The notes: generated by a model not told the origin, from the sequence alone. A stretch of 64,000 bases of DNA from Heliomicrobium modesticaldum Ice1 (GCF_000019165.1 NC_010337.2:1417001-1481000), one strand, 5' to 3'; shown: positions 18,685 to 28,511, counted from the first letter of the stretch. Program-made: numbers and translations.

Positions 18685-20082
18685 ATGACTGTCGTCTTTG
18701 GCGGGGTGGCGCCTCACCCGCCGATCATCGTGCCTGCCGTGGGCGGCCGCAGCCTGCCCCGCGTCCAGAAGACCGTCGATGCCATGCGGGCATGGGCGAA
18801 GGCGTGTCTGGAGCAGGACCCGGAAACGGTGATCATCATCAGCCCCCATGGCCCCGTCTTTCAAGACGCCATCGCCGTCACGGCTTTTCCGCGTCTGAAA
18901 GGTGACTTGGCCCGGTTCAACGCCCCAGAGGTGAAGGCCGATGTGGAGAACGACCTGCCCCTGGTGTCGTCCATCATCGCCCAGGCCAAGCGCCGCGGCG
19001 TCAGCGTCGCCGTGATAGACGAAAGCCTGGCGAAACGGTTTTCGATTGAACAGGAACTTGATCACGGCACCATGGTGCCGTTCTATTTCCTCAGGGAGGC
19101 TGGCTTTAGCGGCAAGGTCGTTCCCATCGCCATGGCCCTACTTCCCCGGGAAGAACTCTTCCGCTTCGGCATCGCCCTGCGCGAGGCCATAGATGAGTCG
19201 CCCCGCCGTGTCGCCTTGATCGCGTCGAGCGACCTGTCTCACCGCCTGACTGAGGATGCGCCGGCAGGCCAGGCTTTTGACAAGGCCATCGAGCGCGCCT
19301 TCGGGCTCTGGGAGCTGGACGATTTGCTGAATATAGACGAGAGTCTCTGCGAAAAAGCGGGAGAGTGCGGCTACCGGTCATTGCTGATGATGGCCGGCGC
19401 TTTTGACCGGCCTGGAACAAAGAGCCGCATCTACAGCTATGAAGGTCCCTTTGGCGTCGGATACCTCGTCGGTTCCGTCACCGGCGGGGAAGAGGCAGGT
19501 GAAGGAACCGTAATGGGGGAAGGGCGCCTCTCCCGTTATATTCAGGAACGGCGCGCGCAGATTGAAAAGTCTCGCGCCGGAGAATCGGTCATCGTCCGTT
19601 TTGCCCGGCAGACCTTGGAGGCCCACGTCTGCAAGAAGCCGCTGCCGCCGATCCCGGCAGAGCTGGCCGATGCCGACCCCGCCGGCGTCTTTGTTTCCAT
19701 CAAAAGGCAGGGGCGGTTGCGGGGTTGCATCGGCACCATCTCCCCGACGCAAGAGAGCCTAGGCGAGGAGATTCGTCAGAACGCCATCAGCGCCGGCACG
19801 GAGGATCGGCGCTTTTTCCCTGTCGAGGAGGACGAACTGGATGAGCTCGTCTACTCCGTCGACGTGCTCATGCCCGAAGAGCCTGTGGCGTCGATGAAGG
19901 ACCTCGATCCGCAGCGCTACGGCGTCATCGTCCGCTCGGGCCGCCAGCAGGGGCTATTGCTGCCCATGCTCGATGGCGTTGACACGGCGGAGGAGCAGGT
20001 GAGCATCGCCCGGCAGAAAGCCGGCATCCCGGCGGGAAAAGACGTTGCCTTATCCCGTTTTGAAGTCGTGCGGTACCGGTGA
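18685..20082 (+). CDS. AmmeMemoRadiSam system fusion protein (MEMO-like + AMMECR1)
   Basis: A 465-residue fusion of two parts of the uncharacterised AmmeMemoRadiSam system. Residues 1-270 form a MEMO/LigB-type extradiol-dioxygenase-like domain (GGVAPHPPIIVPAVGG at the start, SPHGPVF, SSDLSHR with metal-binding-type His residues). Residues 285-465 form an AMMECR1 domain (VFVSIKRQGRLRGCIGT, SVDVLMPEEP). In many genomes these are separate genes. ATG 18685 follows GGGAGGTG by 5 bases. The radical SAM member lies 140 bases downstream. The biochemical role is not established; a radical-based modification is assumed from the SAM partner. Confidence 0.88.
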   Translation: MTVVFGGVAPHPPIIVPAVGGRSLPRVQKTVDAMRAWAKACLEQDPETVIIISPHGPVFQDAIAVTAFPRLKGDLARFNAPEVKADVENDLPLVSSIIAQAKRRGVSVAVIDESLAKRFSIEQELDHGTMVPFYFLREAGFSGKVVPIAMALLPREELFRFGIALREAIDESPRRVALIASSDLSHRLTEDAPAGQAFDKAIERAFGLWELDDLLNIDESLCEKAGECGYRSLLMMAGAFDRPGTKSRIYSYEGPFGVGYLVGSVTGGEEAGEGTVMGEGRLSRYIQERRAQIEKSRAGESVIVRFARQTLEAHVCKKPLPPIPAELADADPAGVFVSIKRQGRLRGCIGTISPTQESLGEEIRQNAISAGTEDRRFFPVEEDELDELVYSVDVLMPEEPVASMKDLDPQRYGVIVRSGRQQGLLLPMLDGVDTAEEQVSIARQKAGIPAGKDVALSRFEVVRYR

Positions 20083-20222
20083 CGGCAAAAAAGCGGGCAG
20101 ATCCGGCGCGATTTTCTGTAGCCGGTCATTTTTTTGCCAAAAAAGTTGCATCTTTTTGCTGAAAAGGGTATGTATAAGGTGGGCGTCTCCCTTCGGCAGC
20201 TGTACATAAGGAGGGAAACGAA

Positions 20223-21080
20223 TTGTTGCGGGAAGCCATGTACTATGAAGCCGACCCGCCCAAGATCCGCTGTGTTCTCTGTCCCTGGCACTGTCACATC
20301 CCAGAGGGGAAAGTGGGCATCTGCCGCGTGCGGATGAACGAACAGGGGAGCTTATACAGCCTCAACTACGGCAAAGTGACCGGCATCAGCCTCGATCCCA
20401 TCGAAAAAAAGCCGCTGCGCTGTTTTCACCCTGGGAGCATGATCCTCTCCTTAGGCACGTTGGGCTGCAACTTTGACTGCGGCTTCTGCCAGAACTACCA
20501 TATCGCCCAGCGGGACGCCGACTCGCGGGAGATCAGCCCCGACGAGGCCGTCGCCCTGGCCGAAGAGACGAAGGCCTACGGCAACATCGGCATCGCCTAC
20601 ACCTATTCAGAGCCGAGCGTCTGGTTTGAATACATCTATGACACAGCCCCCAAGGTCCGGGCGGCGGGGCTGAAAAACGTCCTTGTCACCAACGGCTACA
20701 TTGAAGAGGCGCCGCTCAAGGCGCTGCTGCCTTACATCGACGCCGTCAACCTGGACATCAAAGGCTTTAGGGAAGATTACTACGCCTGCGTCTGCAAGGG
20801 GCGCCTCGAACCGGTGCTGCGTTCGGCGCGGCTGTACAAAGCCGCCTGCCACCTGGAGATTACCACCCTCGTCGTGCCAGGCCAAAACGACAGCGATGAG
20901 GAGCTGACCAGCCTCTTCGACTGGGTGGCCGATGAGCTGGGCCGAGACACGCCCTTGCACCTCAGCCGATACTACCCGATGTACCGCTTCACCGAGCGCC
21001 CCACCCCAAGGGATACGTTGGAACGAGCGGCTGAACTGGCTCGCAGGCGTCTTCACAGGGTCTTTCTCGGGAACATCTGA
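20223..21080 (+). CDS. AmmeMemoRadiSam system radical SAM enzyme, short C-terminus
   Basis: A pyruvate-formate-lyase-activase-like radical SAM protein of 285 residues. The cluster-binding CxxxCxxC is CNFDCGFC near residues 82-89, and an N-terminal CVLCPWHC motif supplies further cysteines. Family members from memory are about 330-340 residues, with a Cys-rich tail after the VFLGNI segment. Here the frame stops right after GNI, so that tail is missing. TTG 20223 is 7 bases after AGGAGGG. It acts with the fused MEMO-AMMECR1 protein upstream; substrate unknown. Confidence 0.87.
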   Translation: MLREAMYYEADPPKIRCVLCPWHCHIPEGKVGICRVRMNEQGSLYSLNYGKVTGISLDPIEKKPLRCFHPGSMILSLGTLGCNFDCGFCQNYHIAQRDADSREISPDEAVALAEETKAYGNIGIAYTYSEPSVWFEYIYDTAPKVRAAGLKNVLVTNGYIEEAPLKALLPYIDAVNLDIKGFREDYYACVCKGRLEPVLRSARLYKAACHLEITTLVVPGQNDSDEELTSLFDWVADELGRDTPLHLSRYYPMYRFTERPTPRDTLERAAELARRRLHRVFLGNI

Positions 21081-21187
21081 CGGCGGCTTCTGAGGCCTTC
21101 TCGGCATCACAGCACCCTATCGACTACACCTATCGACAACAGGCATTTTAATGAAACACTGCAGGTTGTATGGAAAGGATAACAAGC

Positions 21188-22126
21188 ATGCAGCAACAGC
21201 GTACATCCCGTGTTTCCCCCTTGACGGCCGACCTGATCCTGCTCTCTGTGGCGGCCGTCTGGGGGGGCACTTTTGTGGCCGTCAAAGAGGCTATCGCCTT
21301 CATGCCCCCCTATACCTTCTTGGCCATCCGTTTTTTTATCGCCGGACTCTTTCTCGCCGCCATCGCCGGGCGGCGCTGGCAACGCCTGACCGGCGCTGCC
21401 GTCCGCCACAGCTTCATGCTCGGCGCCTGCCTCTTCGGCGGTTACGCCTTGCAGACCATCGGCCTCCAGTACACCACATCGTCCCATGCCGGCTTTATCA
21501 CCGGAATGTCTGTCGTCCTGGTGCCCCTCGTCGGCTGGCTCGTCCATAAACAGGCCCCCCGCAGCGGTGTCCTCGCCGGCGTCGCCATGGCCGTCACCGG
21601 ATTGGGCTTGCTCACCCTGACCGACGACCTGACTGTCAATCCGGGCGACTTGCTCGTCCTGGGCTGCGCCTTTTGTTTCGGTCTACACATCTTCCTCGTC
21701 GGCCAGGTCACTCATCGCCATGACCCGATGCTGCTCTCGATCATGCAGATCATCGCCGTCGGCATCGCCTGCACCGCCTTTTCCTGCTTTTTCGATCCGC
21801 CGCTGGCCTACGACCAGTTTCGAAGCGAGGTATGGACGGCCCTCGCCTTGACGGCCATCCCGGCCACCTCGCTGGCATTCCTGGCTCAGATGTATTTTCA
21901 AAAGTTCACGACGGCCACCAGGACGGCGCTCATCTTTGCCACCGAGCCTGTCTTCGCCCTCCTCTTCGGCATCGCCCTCGCCGGCGAGACGCTCACCCTG
22001 CGGGGCGCCTTCGGCGGCATCCTCGTCATGGCCGGGATCGTCGTCGCCGAGATGGTCGGCGCTGGGGAGTCCGAAGAGGTCGAACAGGACGCTGCATGCG
22101 ACGGCGTGGACGGTAGGGCGGCGTAA
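21188..22126 (+). CDS. EamA/DMT-family membrane transporter
   Basis: A 312-residue member of the drug/metabolite transporter superfamily with about ten hydrophobic segments arranged as two EamA repeats (DLILLSVAAVWGGTFVAVK starts the first; LLVLGCAFCFGLHIFLVG the second). Proteins of this type export amino acids or other metabolites; the substrate cannot be inferred. The C-terminal tail after the last helix is acidic. ATG 21188 follows AAAGGA; an in-frame ATG at 21170 would add six residues. It lies directly upstream of the arginine genes, so an amino-acid exporter is conceivable. Confidence 0.85.
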   Translation: MQQQRTSRVSPLTADLILLSVAAVWGGTFVAVKEAIAFMPPYTFLAIRFFIAGLFLAAIAGRRWQRLTGAAVRHSFMLGACLFGGYALQTIGLQYTTSSHAGFITGMSVVLVPLVGWLVHKQAPRSGVLAGVAMAVTGLGLLTLTDDLTVNPGDLLVLGCAFCFGLHIFLVGQVTHRHDPMLLSIMQIIAVGIACTAFSCFFDPPLAYDQFRSEVWTALALTAIPATSLAFLAQMYFQKFTTATRTALIFATEPVFALLFGIALAGETLTLRGAFGGILVMAGIVVAEMVGAGESEEVEQDAACDGVDGRAA

Positions 22127-22216
22127 GGCAGGGCCATCGCCTTCGAAGACTGAAAATAGCGACAAAGTATCGAAGACTTGGATAGTCTCGAAAAGGAAGA
22201 ACGATGAAAACAGGAT

Positions 22217-22264
22217 TGAATGATTATACAAGGAACTGTATAATCATTCTTGTATTATGCATGA
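22217..22264 (+). promoter_or_regulatory. Tandem ArgR/AhrC-type ARG boxes before argC
   Basis: Three ARG-box-like 14-mers occur at 22217-22230 (TGAATGATTATACA), 22237-22250 (TGTATAATCATTCT) and 22251-22264 (TGTATTATGCATGA); compare TGAAT-4N-ATTCA. The first two start 20 bp apart, about two helical turns. TGATTATACA at 22221-22230 and its exact complement at 22237-22246 form a 10-bp inverted repeat. Arginine-dependent repression of the block is inferred. Confidence 0.7.
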
Positions 22265-22286
22265 CGATAAGGAGGTCGGCCGAACA

Positions 22287-23342
22287 ATGATTCGAGCAGC
22301 GATTGTGGGCGCCACCGGGTATACAGGCGCAGAACTGGTGCGTCTCTTGGCCCGGCACCGGGAAGTGGAACTGGTCGGACTGACCTCCCGCCAATATGCG
22401 GATCAACCCTATGCCAACGTCTATCCTCACCTGAGCGGTCAAGTAGACTTGGCCTGCCAGAGCCAGGACATCGACCACATCACCGACATGGCCGATGTGG
22501 TTTTTCTGGCCTTGCCCCACGGCTTGTCCGTCCCTTGGGTGGCCGAGTGCGTCCGCAAAGGCAAAAAGGTCGTCGACCTGGGCGCCGATTTCCGCCTGCG
22601 CCGCGCCGCCGTCTACGAACAGTGGTACCATGTTACCCACGAGGCGCCGGAACTGCTGGCTGAGGCCGTCTACGGGCTGCCGGAATTGAAGCGGGAGCAG
22701 ATCCAGAAGGCCCGCATCATCGCCAACCCCGGCTGCTACCCGACCGCCTCCCTCTTGAGTATCGCCCCCCTCTGCGGCCAAGGCCTGATCCGCGAAGACC
22801 GGCTGATCATCGATGCCAAGTCGGGTGTCTCCGGCGCCGGCCGCAACGCCAACCTGGCCATCATCTACGGCGAAGTCAACGAGAACGTGAAAGCCTACAA
22901 CGTGGCCAAACACCGCCACAACCCTGAGATCGAACAGGAGGTGGCCGAGCGGGCGGGCCTTGACCCGGACGCCATGGCCATCACCTTCACGCCTCACCTG
23001 ATGCCGATGACGCGGGGCATCCTCACCACCGTTTACGCCGACTTAAAAGAAGGCGTCCAGCCCACCTCGGAAGAGGTGCGCAATCTCTACCGCCAGTTCT
23101 ACGCCGGCGAGCCCTTCATCCACGTCATGGACGAAGGCGTCTGGCCGCAGACAAAGTGGTCCTACGGCTCCAACCACGCCTACATCGGCTTGACCGTAGA
23201 GGCGCGGACCGGCCGCGTCATCATCACCACCGCCATCGACAACCTGGTCAAGGGTGCTTCCGGCCAGGCCATCCAGAACATGAACATCCTCTTCGGCCTG
23301 CCCGAGACGACAGGCATTGAGGCGGCGGGGATTTATCCCTAA
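22287..23342 (+). CDS. argC: N-acetyl-gamma-glutamyl-phosphate reductase
   Basis: ArgC reduces N-acetylglutamyl phosphate to the semialdehyde with NADPH, the third step of arginine synthesis. The 351-residue product begins with the nucleotide-binding IVGATGYTGAELVRLL and has the catalytic cysteine in NPGCYPTASLL. ATG 22287 lies 10 bases after AAGGAGGTC. It is the first gene of the arginine block and is preceded by ARG boxes; argJ starts 37 bases after its stop. Confidence 0.97.
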   Translation: MIRAAIVGATGYTGAELVRLLARHREVELVGLTSRQYADQPYANVYPHLSGQVDLACQSQDIDHITDMADVVFLALPHGLSVPWVAECVRKGKKVVDLGADFRLRRAAVYEQWYHVTHEAPELLAEAVYGLPELKREQIQKARIIANPGCYPTASLLSIAPLCGQGLIREDRLIIDAKSGVSGAGRNANLAIIYGEVNENVKAYNVAKHRHNPEIEQEVAERAGLDPDAMAITFTPHLMPMTRGILTTVYADLKEGVQPTSEEVRNLYRQFYAGEPFIHVMDEGVWPQTKWSYGSNHAYIGLTVEARTGRVIITTAIDNLVKGASGQAIQNMNILFGLPETTGIEAAGIYP

Positions 23343-23379
23343 AAAAACTGAACCGGCGATAGAGACAGGAGCGACGATT

Positions 23380-24594
23380 ATGCAACAGCAGATAGCCATA
23401 CTCCCCGGCAATGTGACCTCGCCTAAGGGCTTTCAGGCCGCCGGCGTCCCGGCCGGCATCAAAAAACCGGGTGTCCTCGACATGGCCCTCATCGTCAGCG
23501 ACACCCCCGCGACTGCCGCCGCCGTCTACACGACCAACAAGGTCCAAGCGGCGCCTTTGCAGGTGACGAAGGAACATATCGCCGCCGGCCCCCTCAGGGC
23601 TGTCGTCGTCAACGCCGGCAACGCCAACGCCTGCACAGGGGAACAGGGCCTCGCCGACGCCCGCGCCACCACCGCCCACGTAGCCAAAGCGCTGGGCATC
23701 ACCGCTGAAGCGGTGGCCGTCGCCTCCACCGGCGTCATCGGCCAGCCCCTGCCCATGGCGAAGCTCCTCGCCGGCGTCGACGCCCTCGCCGCCGCGCTCA
23801 CCACGGAAGGCGGAGAGCAGGCCGCCCAAGCGATCATGACCACTGACCTCGTTCCCAAAACGGGCAAGGTCGAGATCACCCTCGGCGGCCAGACGGTCAC
23901 GATCGGCGCCATGGCCAAAGGCTCCGGCATGATCCACCCGAACATGGCCACCATGCTCGCCTTCTACACGACCGACGCAGCCATCGCCCCGGCGCTGTTG
24001 CAACAAGCCCTCAGCGCCGCCACGCAGGTCTCCTATAACATGCTCTCTGTCGATGGCGACACCTCGACGAACGATATGGCCGTCATTCTCGCCAACGGAC
24101 AGAGCGGCGCCCCGACCATCGAGACCGAAGGCTCCGACTACGCTGCCTTCACCGCCGCCCTGACGGCCCTCTCCATTCATCTGGCCAAGATGATCGCCCG
24201 CGACGGGGAAGGGGCCACCAAATTGATCGAAGCCCGCGTCGAAGGGGCGGCCACCGCCGAAGACGCCCGCAAAGCGGCCCTGGCGATCATCAAGTCGAAC
24301 CTCTTCAAGTGCGCCGTCTACGGCAACGACGCCAACTGGGGCCGCATCATGTGCGCCATCGGCTACTCCGGCGCCAACGTCGACCCGGCCAAAGTGGATA
24401 TCTTCCTCGGCCCCGTTCAGACGGCCCGCCAAGGCATGGCCCTTCCTTTTTCCGAAGAGGAAGCCTCGAAGGCCCTCGCCGCTGAGGAGGTCGTCGTCAC
24501 CGTTCGCCTGAACGACGGCGACGCCAGCGCCACCGCCTGGGGCTGCGACCTTACCTATGACTACGTGAAGATCAACGCTGACTACCGAAGTTAA
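23380..24594 (+). CDS. argJ: Glutamate N-acetyltransferase/amino-acid acetyltransferase ArgJ
   Basis: ArgJ moves the acetyl group from N-acetylornithine to glutamate, recycling it through the pathway; many homologues also acetylate glutamate with acetyl-CoA. The 404-residue precursor has the self-cleavage site before the nucleophilic threonine in HPNMATMLAF (near residue 190), which yields alpha and beta chains. NAGNANACTGEQGL is the oxyanion-hole region. ATG 23380 follows AGGAG. The presence of argJ explains the absence of argE here. Confidence 0.97.
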   Translation: MQQQIAILPGNVTSPKGFQAAGVPAGIKKPGVLDMALIVSDTPATAAAVYTTNKVQAAPLQVTKEHIAAGPLRAVVVNAGNANACTGEQGLADARATTAHVAKALGITAEAVAVASTGVIGQPLPMAKLLAGVDALAAALTTEGGEQAAQAIMTTDLVPKTGKVEITLGGQTVTIGAMAKGSGMIHPNMATMLAFYTTDAAIAPALLQQALSAATQVSYNMLSVDGDTSTNDMAVILANGQSGAPTIETEGSDYAAFTAALTALSIHLAKMIARDGEGATKLIEARVEGAATAEDARKAALAIIKSNLFKCAVYGNDANWGRIMCAIGYSGANVDPAKVDIFLGPVQTARQGMALPFSEEEASKALAAEEVVVTVRLNDGDASATAWGCDLTYDYVKINADYRS

Positions 24595-24776
24595 TTGCGA
24601 CAGAAACAGGATAGAAAGCCGAGTCAAAAGCAGAGAGCAAACCGTAGCCCAATAAAGAGCCGCATAATCAAGCGCCCCAAAACCTTCATGACCTGTCGGG
24701 TCGCAAGCGATGATGAAAATATCGTTTCATAAAGCAGACACCGTCGACTCTGATCGCCTATAGGGGAGAGACACCG

Positions 24777-25664
24777 TTGCTGAAAGCGTTAGAGAAAGCG
24801 GGCATCCTCGTCGAAGCCCTGCCCTACATCAAAAAATTCTCCGGCAAGACCGTCGTCATCAAATACGGCGGCGCCGCCATGGTCAACGACCAACTCAAAG
24901 AAGCCGTCATCATGGACGTCATCTTGATGAAGCTCGTCGGCATCCACCCCGTCGTCGTCCACGGCGGCGGCCCCGAGATCAACGGCATGCTCGACCGCCT
25001 CGGCCTGAAGAGCCACTTCATCCAGGGGCTGCGCGTCACCGACGAATCCACCATGGAAGTCGTCGAGATGGTCCTGGCCGGCAAAGTCAACAAAGAGATC
25101 GTCGCCCTGATCCAGCGCTTTGGCGGCAAGGCTGTCGGCCTCTGCGGCAAAGATGGCGGCCTGATCCAGGCGAAAAAGCGCTTCGAACTCGTCAAAAACG
25201 AAGGCGGCGCGCGGGTGCCCACCGACATCGGTTTTGTGGGCGACGTGGTCAAGATCGAGCCCGGCCTCGTCCGCGAACTGGCCGACCGGGGCTACATCCC
25301 CGTCATCGCGCCCATCGGCGTCGGCGAAAAGGGCGAGTCCTACAACATCAACGCCGACACAGCCGCCGGCGAACTGGCTCAGGCGCTTAAAGCCGACAAA
25401 CTGGTCCTGCTCACCGACGTGGAAGGCATCCTGCGCGATCGCAAAGACCCATCGAGCCTCATCTCGTCGCTGCGCATCGACGATGTGCCTGCCCTGGTGG
25501 AAGAAGGCGTCATCAGCGGCGGCATGATCCCTAAGGTCGCCTGCTGCGTCGAGGCGCTCCAGGGCGGCGTTGGCCAGACCCACATCATCGACGGCCGTCT
25601 GCCCCACTCGCTCCTGCTGGAGGTTTTCACTGACAAGGGGATCGGCACGATGGTGCTCAAATAG
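24777..25664 (+). CDS. argB: Acetylglutamate kinase
   Basis: ArgB phosphorylates N-acetylglutamate, the second step of the pathway and the usual target of arginine feedback. The 295-residue protein contains [10 protein letters not shown] near residue 26, the HGGGPEI loop and [12 protein letters not shown]. The N-terminal extension ([20 protein letters not shown]) matches the hexameric, arginine-inhibited type. The TTG start lies behind AGGGGAGAG. A 182-base gap separates it from argJ; I see nothing definite in that gap. Confidence 0.97.
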   Translation: MLKALEKAGILVEALPYIKKFSGKTVVIKYGGAAMVNDQLKEAVIMDVILMKLVGIHPVVVHGGGPEINGMLDRLGLKSHFIQGLRVTDESTMEVVEMVLAGKVNKEIVALIQRFGGKAVGLCGKDGGLIQAKKRFELVKNEGGARVPTDIGFVGDVVKIEPGLVRELADRGYIPVIAPIGVGEKGESYNINADTAAGELAQALKADKLVLLTDVEGILRDRKDPSSLISSLRIDDVPALVEEGVISGGMIPKVACCVEALQGGVGQTHIIDGRLPHSLLLEVFTDKGIGTMVLK

Positions 25665-25811
25665 AAAATGGAACAGGGAAAACAAAGGCGAGCAAAGAAC
25701 AGGCAAAAGCGCCGCTGATATCAGACATGGGACAAAAGAACACTGTGCGACAGAATCATGCGATAGCGACCTTTTTACGGTACAAATGATATGAAGAAAC
25801 GGGGGACGGCG

Positions 25812-27122
25812 GTGACCGGGACGATGAACAACGCCCAGATCGTCGAACTGGGGAAAAAATATGTGATGAACACCTACGGCAGATTGCCTATCTCGCTGGT
25901 GAAAGGGCAGGGCGCCCGCCTATGGGACGCCGATGGCCGGGAGTACCTGGACTTCCTGGCAGGATTGGCCGTCAACTCGCTCGGCCACTGCCACCCGAAG
26001 GTCGTCGACGCCCTCCAACAGCAGGCGGCGACGCTGCTGCACGTATCCAACCTCTACTGGATCGAGCCACAAGTCCAGCTCGCCCAGGTGCTCGTCGAAA
26101 ACTCTTTCGCCGACAAGGTTTTTTTCTGCAACTCCGGCGCCGAAGCCAACGAAGGCGCCATCAAACTGGCCCGCAAATATGCCAAAAAGACTTGGGGCTC
26201 CGACAAATACGAGATCATCACCATGGAAAAATCCTTCCACGGCCGCACCCTGGCCACCGTCACCGCCACGGCCCAGCCGAAATACCAGAAAGACTACGAG
26301 CCGTTGCCTCAGGGCTTCCGCTACGTCCCCTTCGGTGACCTGAAGGCCCTGGAAAGAGCGATTAGCCCGCACACCTGCGCCATCCTCGTCGAGCCCGTCC
26401 AGGGCGAAGGCGGCGTCAACCTGGCCGAACCGTCCTTCTGGCAGGGCCTCGCCAAGCTGGCCGCAGCGAATAAGCTGCTCCTGATTTTCGATGAAGTCCA
26501 GTGCGGCCTCGGTCGGACCGGTAAACTCTTCGCCCACGAGCACTACGGCGTCACGCCCCACATCATGACCCTGGCCAAAGCCCTCGCCGGCGGCGCCCCC
26601 ATGGGCGCGCTCCTCGCTACCGATGACGTGGCCAATGCCTTCCAGCCGGGCGATCACGCCTCCACCTTCGGCGGCAATCCCCTCGTCGCCGCCGCCGCCG
26701 TCGCTGTCATGGACGTCCTCCTCAACGACGGCCTCATGGACAACTGCCGCGAGATGGCCGCCTACTTTATGGGACACCTGCGCCGCCTCCAGGAGAAATA
26801 CCCCTTTATCACGGAGGTGCGCGGCCTCGGCCTGATGGTCGCCTGCGAACTCGACCGCCCCGGTGCCGACATCGTTGCCAACTGTCTGGAAAAGGGCCTG
26901 ATCATCAACTGCACCGCCGGCAACGTGCTGCGCTTCCTGCCGCCGCTGATCATCAACAAGGCCGATGTCGACGAGGCCGTCGCCGTCCTTGAGGAAGTCC
27001 TCGCGAGTGTCGTCGCTGCTGACGCCGCCAACGCTGCCAGCGTTGCCGACGCAGCCAGCAAAGCGAACACCTTCAGCGCGGCCACCGCCAAGCTGGTCCC
27101 CACAGGAGGTCAATCACAATGA
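25812..27122 (+). CDS. argD: Acetylornithine aminotransferase
   Basis: A PLP-dependent class III aminotransferase that makes N-acetylornithine from the semialdehyde and glutamate. PLP-site motifs are present: the FCNSGAEANEGAIKLARK segment, LIFDEVQCGLGRTG, and the Schiff-base lysine in TLAKALAGGAPMG. The C-terminus carries a 40-residue Ala/Ser/Asp-rich tail (AADAANAASVADAASKANTF) beyond the usual end. GTG 25812 is preferred, with GGGGGACGG just before it; ATG 25791 and ATG 25824 are alternatives. The stop overlaps the carA start (ATGA). Confidence 0.95.
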   Translation: MTGTMNNAQIVELGKKYVMNTYGRLPISLVKGQGARLWDADGREYLDFLAGLAVNSLGHCHPKVVDALQQQAATLLHVSNLYWIEPQVQLAQVLVENSFADKVFFCNSGAEANEGAIKLARKYAKKTWGSDKYEIITMEKSFHGRTLATVTATAQPKYQKDYEPLPQGFRYVPFGDLKALERAISPHTCAILVEPVQGEGGVNLAEPSFWQGLAKLAAANKLLLIFDEVQCGLGRTGKLFAHEHYGVTPHIMTLAKALAGGAPMGALLATDDVANAFQPGDHASTFGGNPLVAAAAVAVMDVLLNDGLMDNCREMAAYFMGHLRRLQEKYPFITEVRGLGLMVACELDRPGADIVANCLEKGLIINCTAGNVLRFLPPLIINKADVDEAVAVLEEVLASVVAADAANAASVADAASKANTFSAATAKLVPTGGQSQ

Positions 27123-28438
27123 CAGCAGTAAAACCGGCCGCCGCCTACCTCCTGCTGGAAGACGGGACCCTGTTCAAAGGGATCCCCTTCGGCTACCGGG
27201 GGAGCAGCACCGGCGAGGTCGTCTTCAACACCGGCATGACCGGTTACCAAGAGGTCCTCACCGATCCCTCCTACGCCGGCCAGATCGTCACCATGACCTA
27301 CCCCCTCATCGGCAACTACGGCATCAACGCAGGCGACGCCGAATCGGCGAAACCCCAGGTGCGCGGCTACATCGTCCGCGAAGCCTGCGCCCGCCCCTCC
27401 AACTACCGCTCCGAAAAAACGCTCGACCACTACCTGGCCCAGCACCGCATCCCCGGCCTGGCCGGCATCGATACGCGTTCCCTGACCCGGCGCATCCGCG
27501 AGCATGGCACCCTGCGGGGGGCCATCATCAATGGCGCCAACAGCCTTAGCAACGGGCAAGCCCTGAACGGCACGAACGGTTCTGCCAGCGTGAAAGGCTT
27601 TAACAGCGCGAACGACCGCTATGGCATGAGCAGCGCCGATGCCGCTCCTTGGGAGGGCGAAGCCCTCGCCAACCTGCGCACCGGCGCCCGCACCTCCCTG
27701 GAAGCCATCTTCGCCCAGATGGACGAAGCGAGCTACACCTGCTGGATCGAATACCTCACCGCCGTCCGCAACCTACCTGTCGCTGGCCCCCATCTGGTGA
27801 GCTCCGTCACCACGCCCCAAGCCTACGTCATCCCCGGCGACGGCTTCCGCGTGGCCGTCCTCGACTTCGGCATCAAAGAAAACATCCTGCGCATGCTCAA
27901 GGCCCTCGACTGCCACCTGATGGTTTTCCCGGCCCACGCACCAGCAGAAGAGATCGGCGCCGCTAACCCCGACGGCCTCTTCCTCAGCAACGGCCCTGGT
28001 GACCCGAAAGACGTCGCCCCGGCCATCGAGACGATCAGCCACTTCCTGCGTCCGGGAACGACCGCCCGACCGCTGCCCATCTTCGGCATCTGCCTCGGCC
28101 ACCAGCTCCTCGGCTTGGCCGCCGGCGCCGACACGTACAAGCTCAAATTCGGCCACCGGGGCGCCAACCACCCCGTCAAGGACCTGCGCACCGGCCGCGT
28201 CTTCATCACCTCCCAGAACCACGGCTACGCCATCGACGAAAACACCCTCCCGAAGGGCTTCACCGTCAGCCACCGCAACGGCAACGACGACACCGTCGAG
28301 GGATTGCGCCACCAGCACCTGCCCCTTTACTCGGTGCAGTACCACCCGGAGGCCGCCCCCGGTCCGCATGACTCGGCCTTTCTCTTTGACGAGTTTATCG
28401 CCAACATGCAGCAGCGCGTCGAAAAAGCCACGGCCTAA
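27119..28438 (+). CDS. carA: Carbamoyl-phosphate synthase small (glutaminase) subunit
   Basis: CarA hydrolyses glutamine and channels ammonia to CarB. The 439-residue protein is longer than the usual 360-380. The extra length comes largely from a low-complexity insert around residues 140-200 (NSLSNGQALNGTNGSASVKG and following), between the N-terminal domain and the class I glutaminase domain. The triad is intact: cysteine in GICLGHQLLG and His/Glu in HPEAAPGPHD. AGGAGGT lies inside the end of argD, and the genes overlap by 4 bases. carB follows after 73 bases. Confidence 0.96.
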   Translation: MTAVKPAAAYLLLEDGTLFKGIPFGYRGSSTGEVVFNTGMTGYQEVLTDPSYAGQIVTMTYPLIGNYGINAGDAESAKPQVRGYIVREACARPSNYRSEKTLDHYLAQHRIPGLAGIDTRSLTRRIREHGTLRGAIINGANSLSNGQALNGTNGSASVKGFNSANDRYGMSSADAAPWEGEALANLRTGARTSLEAIFAQMDEASYTCWIEYLTAVRNLPVAGPHLVSSVTTPQAYVIPGDGFRVAVLDFGIKENILRMLKALDCHLMVFPAHAPAEEIGAANPDGLFLSNGPGDPKDVAPAIETISHFLRPGTTARPLPIFGICLGHQLLGLAAGADTYKLKFGHRGANHPVKDLRTGRVFITSQNHGYAIDENTLPKGFTVSHRNGNDDTVEGLRHQHLPLYSVQYHPEAAPGPHDSAFLFDEFIANMQQRVEKATA

Positions 28439-28511
28439 AGCGAAGTGCACCCGCCGGCGACGCACAACCGCCGGCCTACCCTAAAGCCCCTGACCTAAGG
28501 AGGAACAGCCT

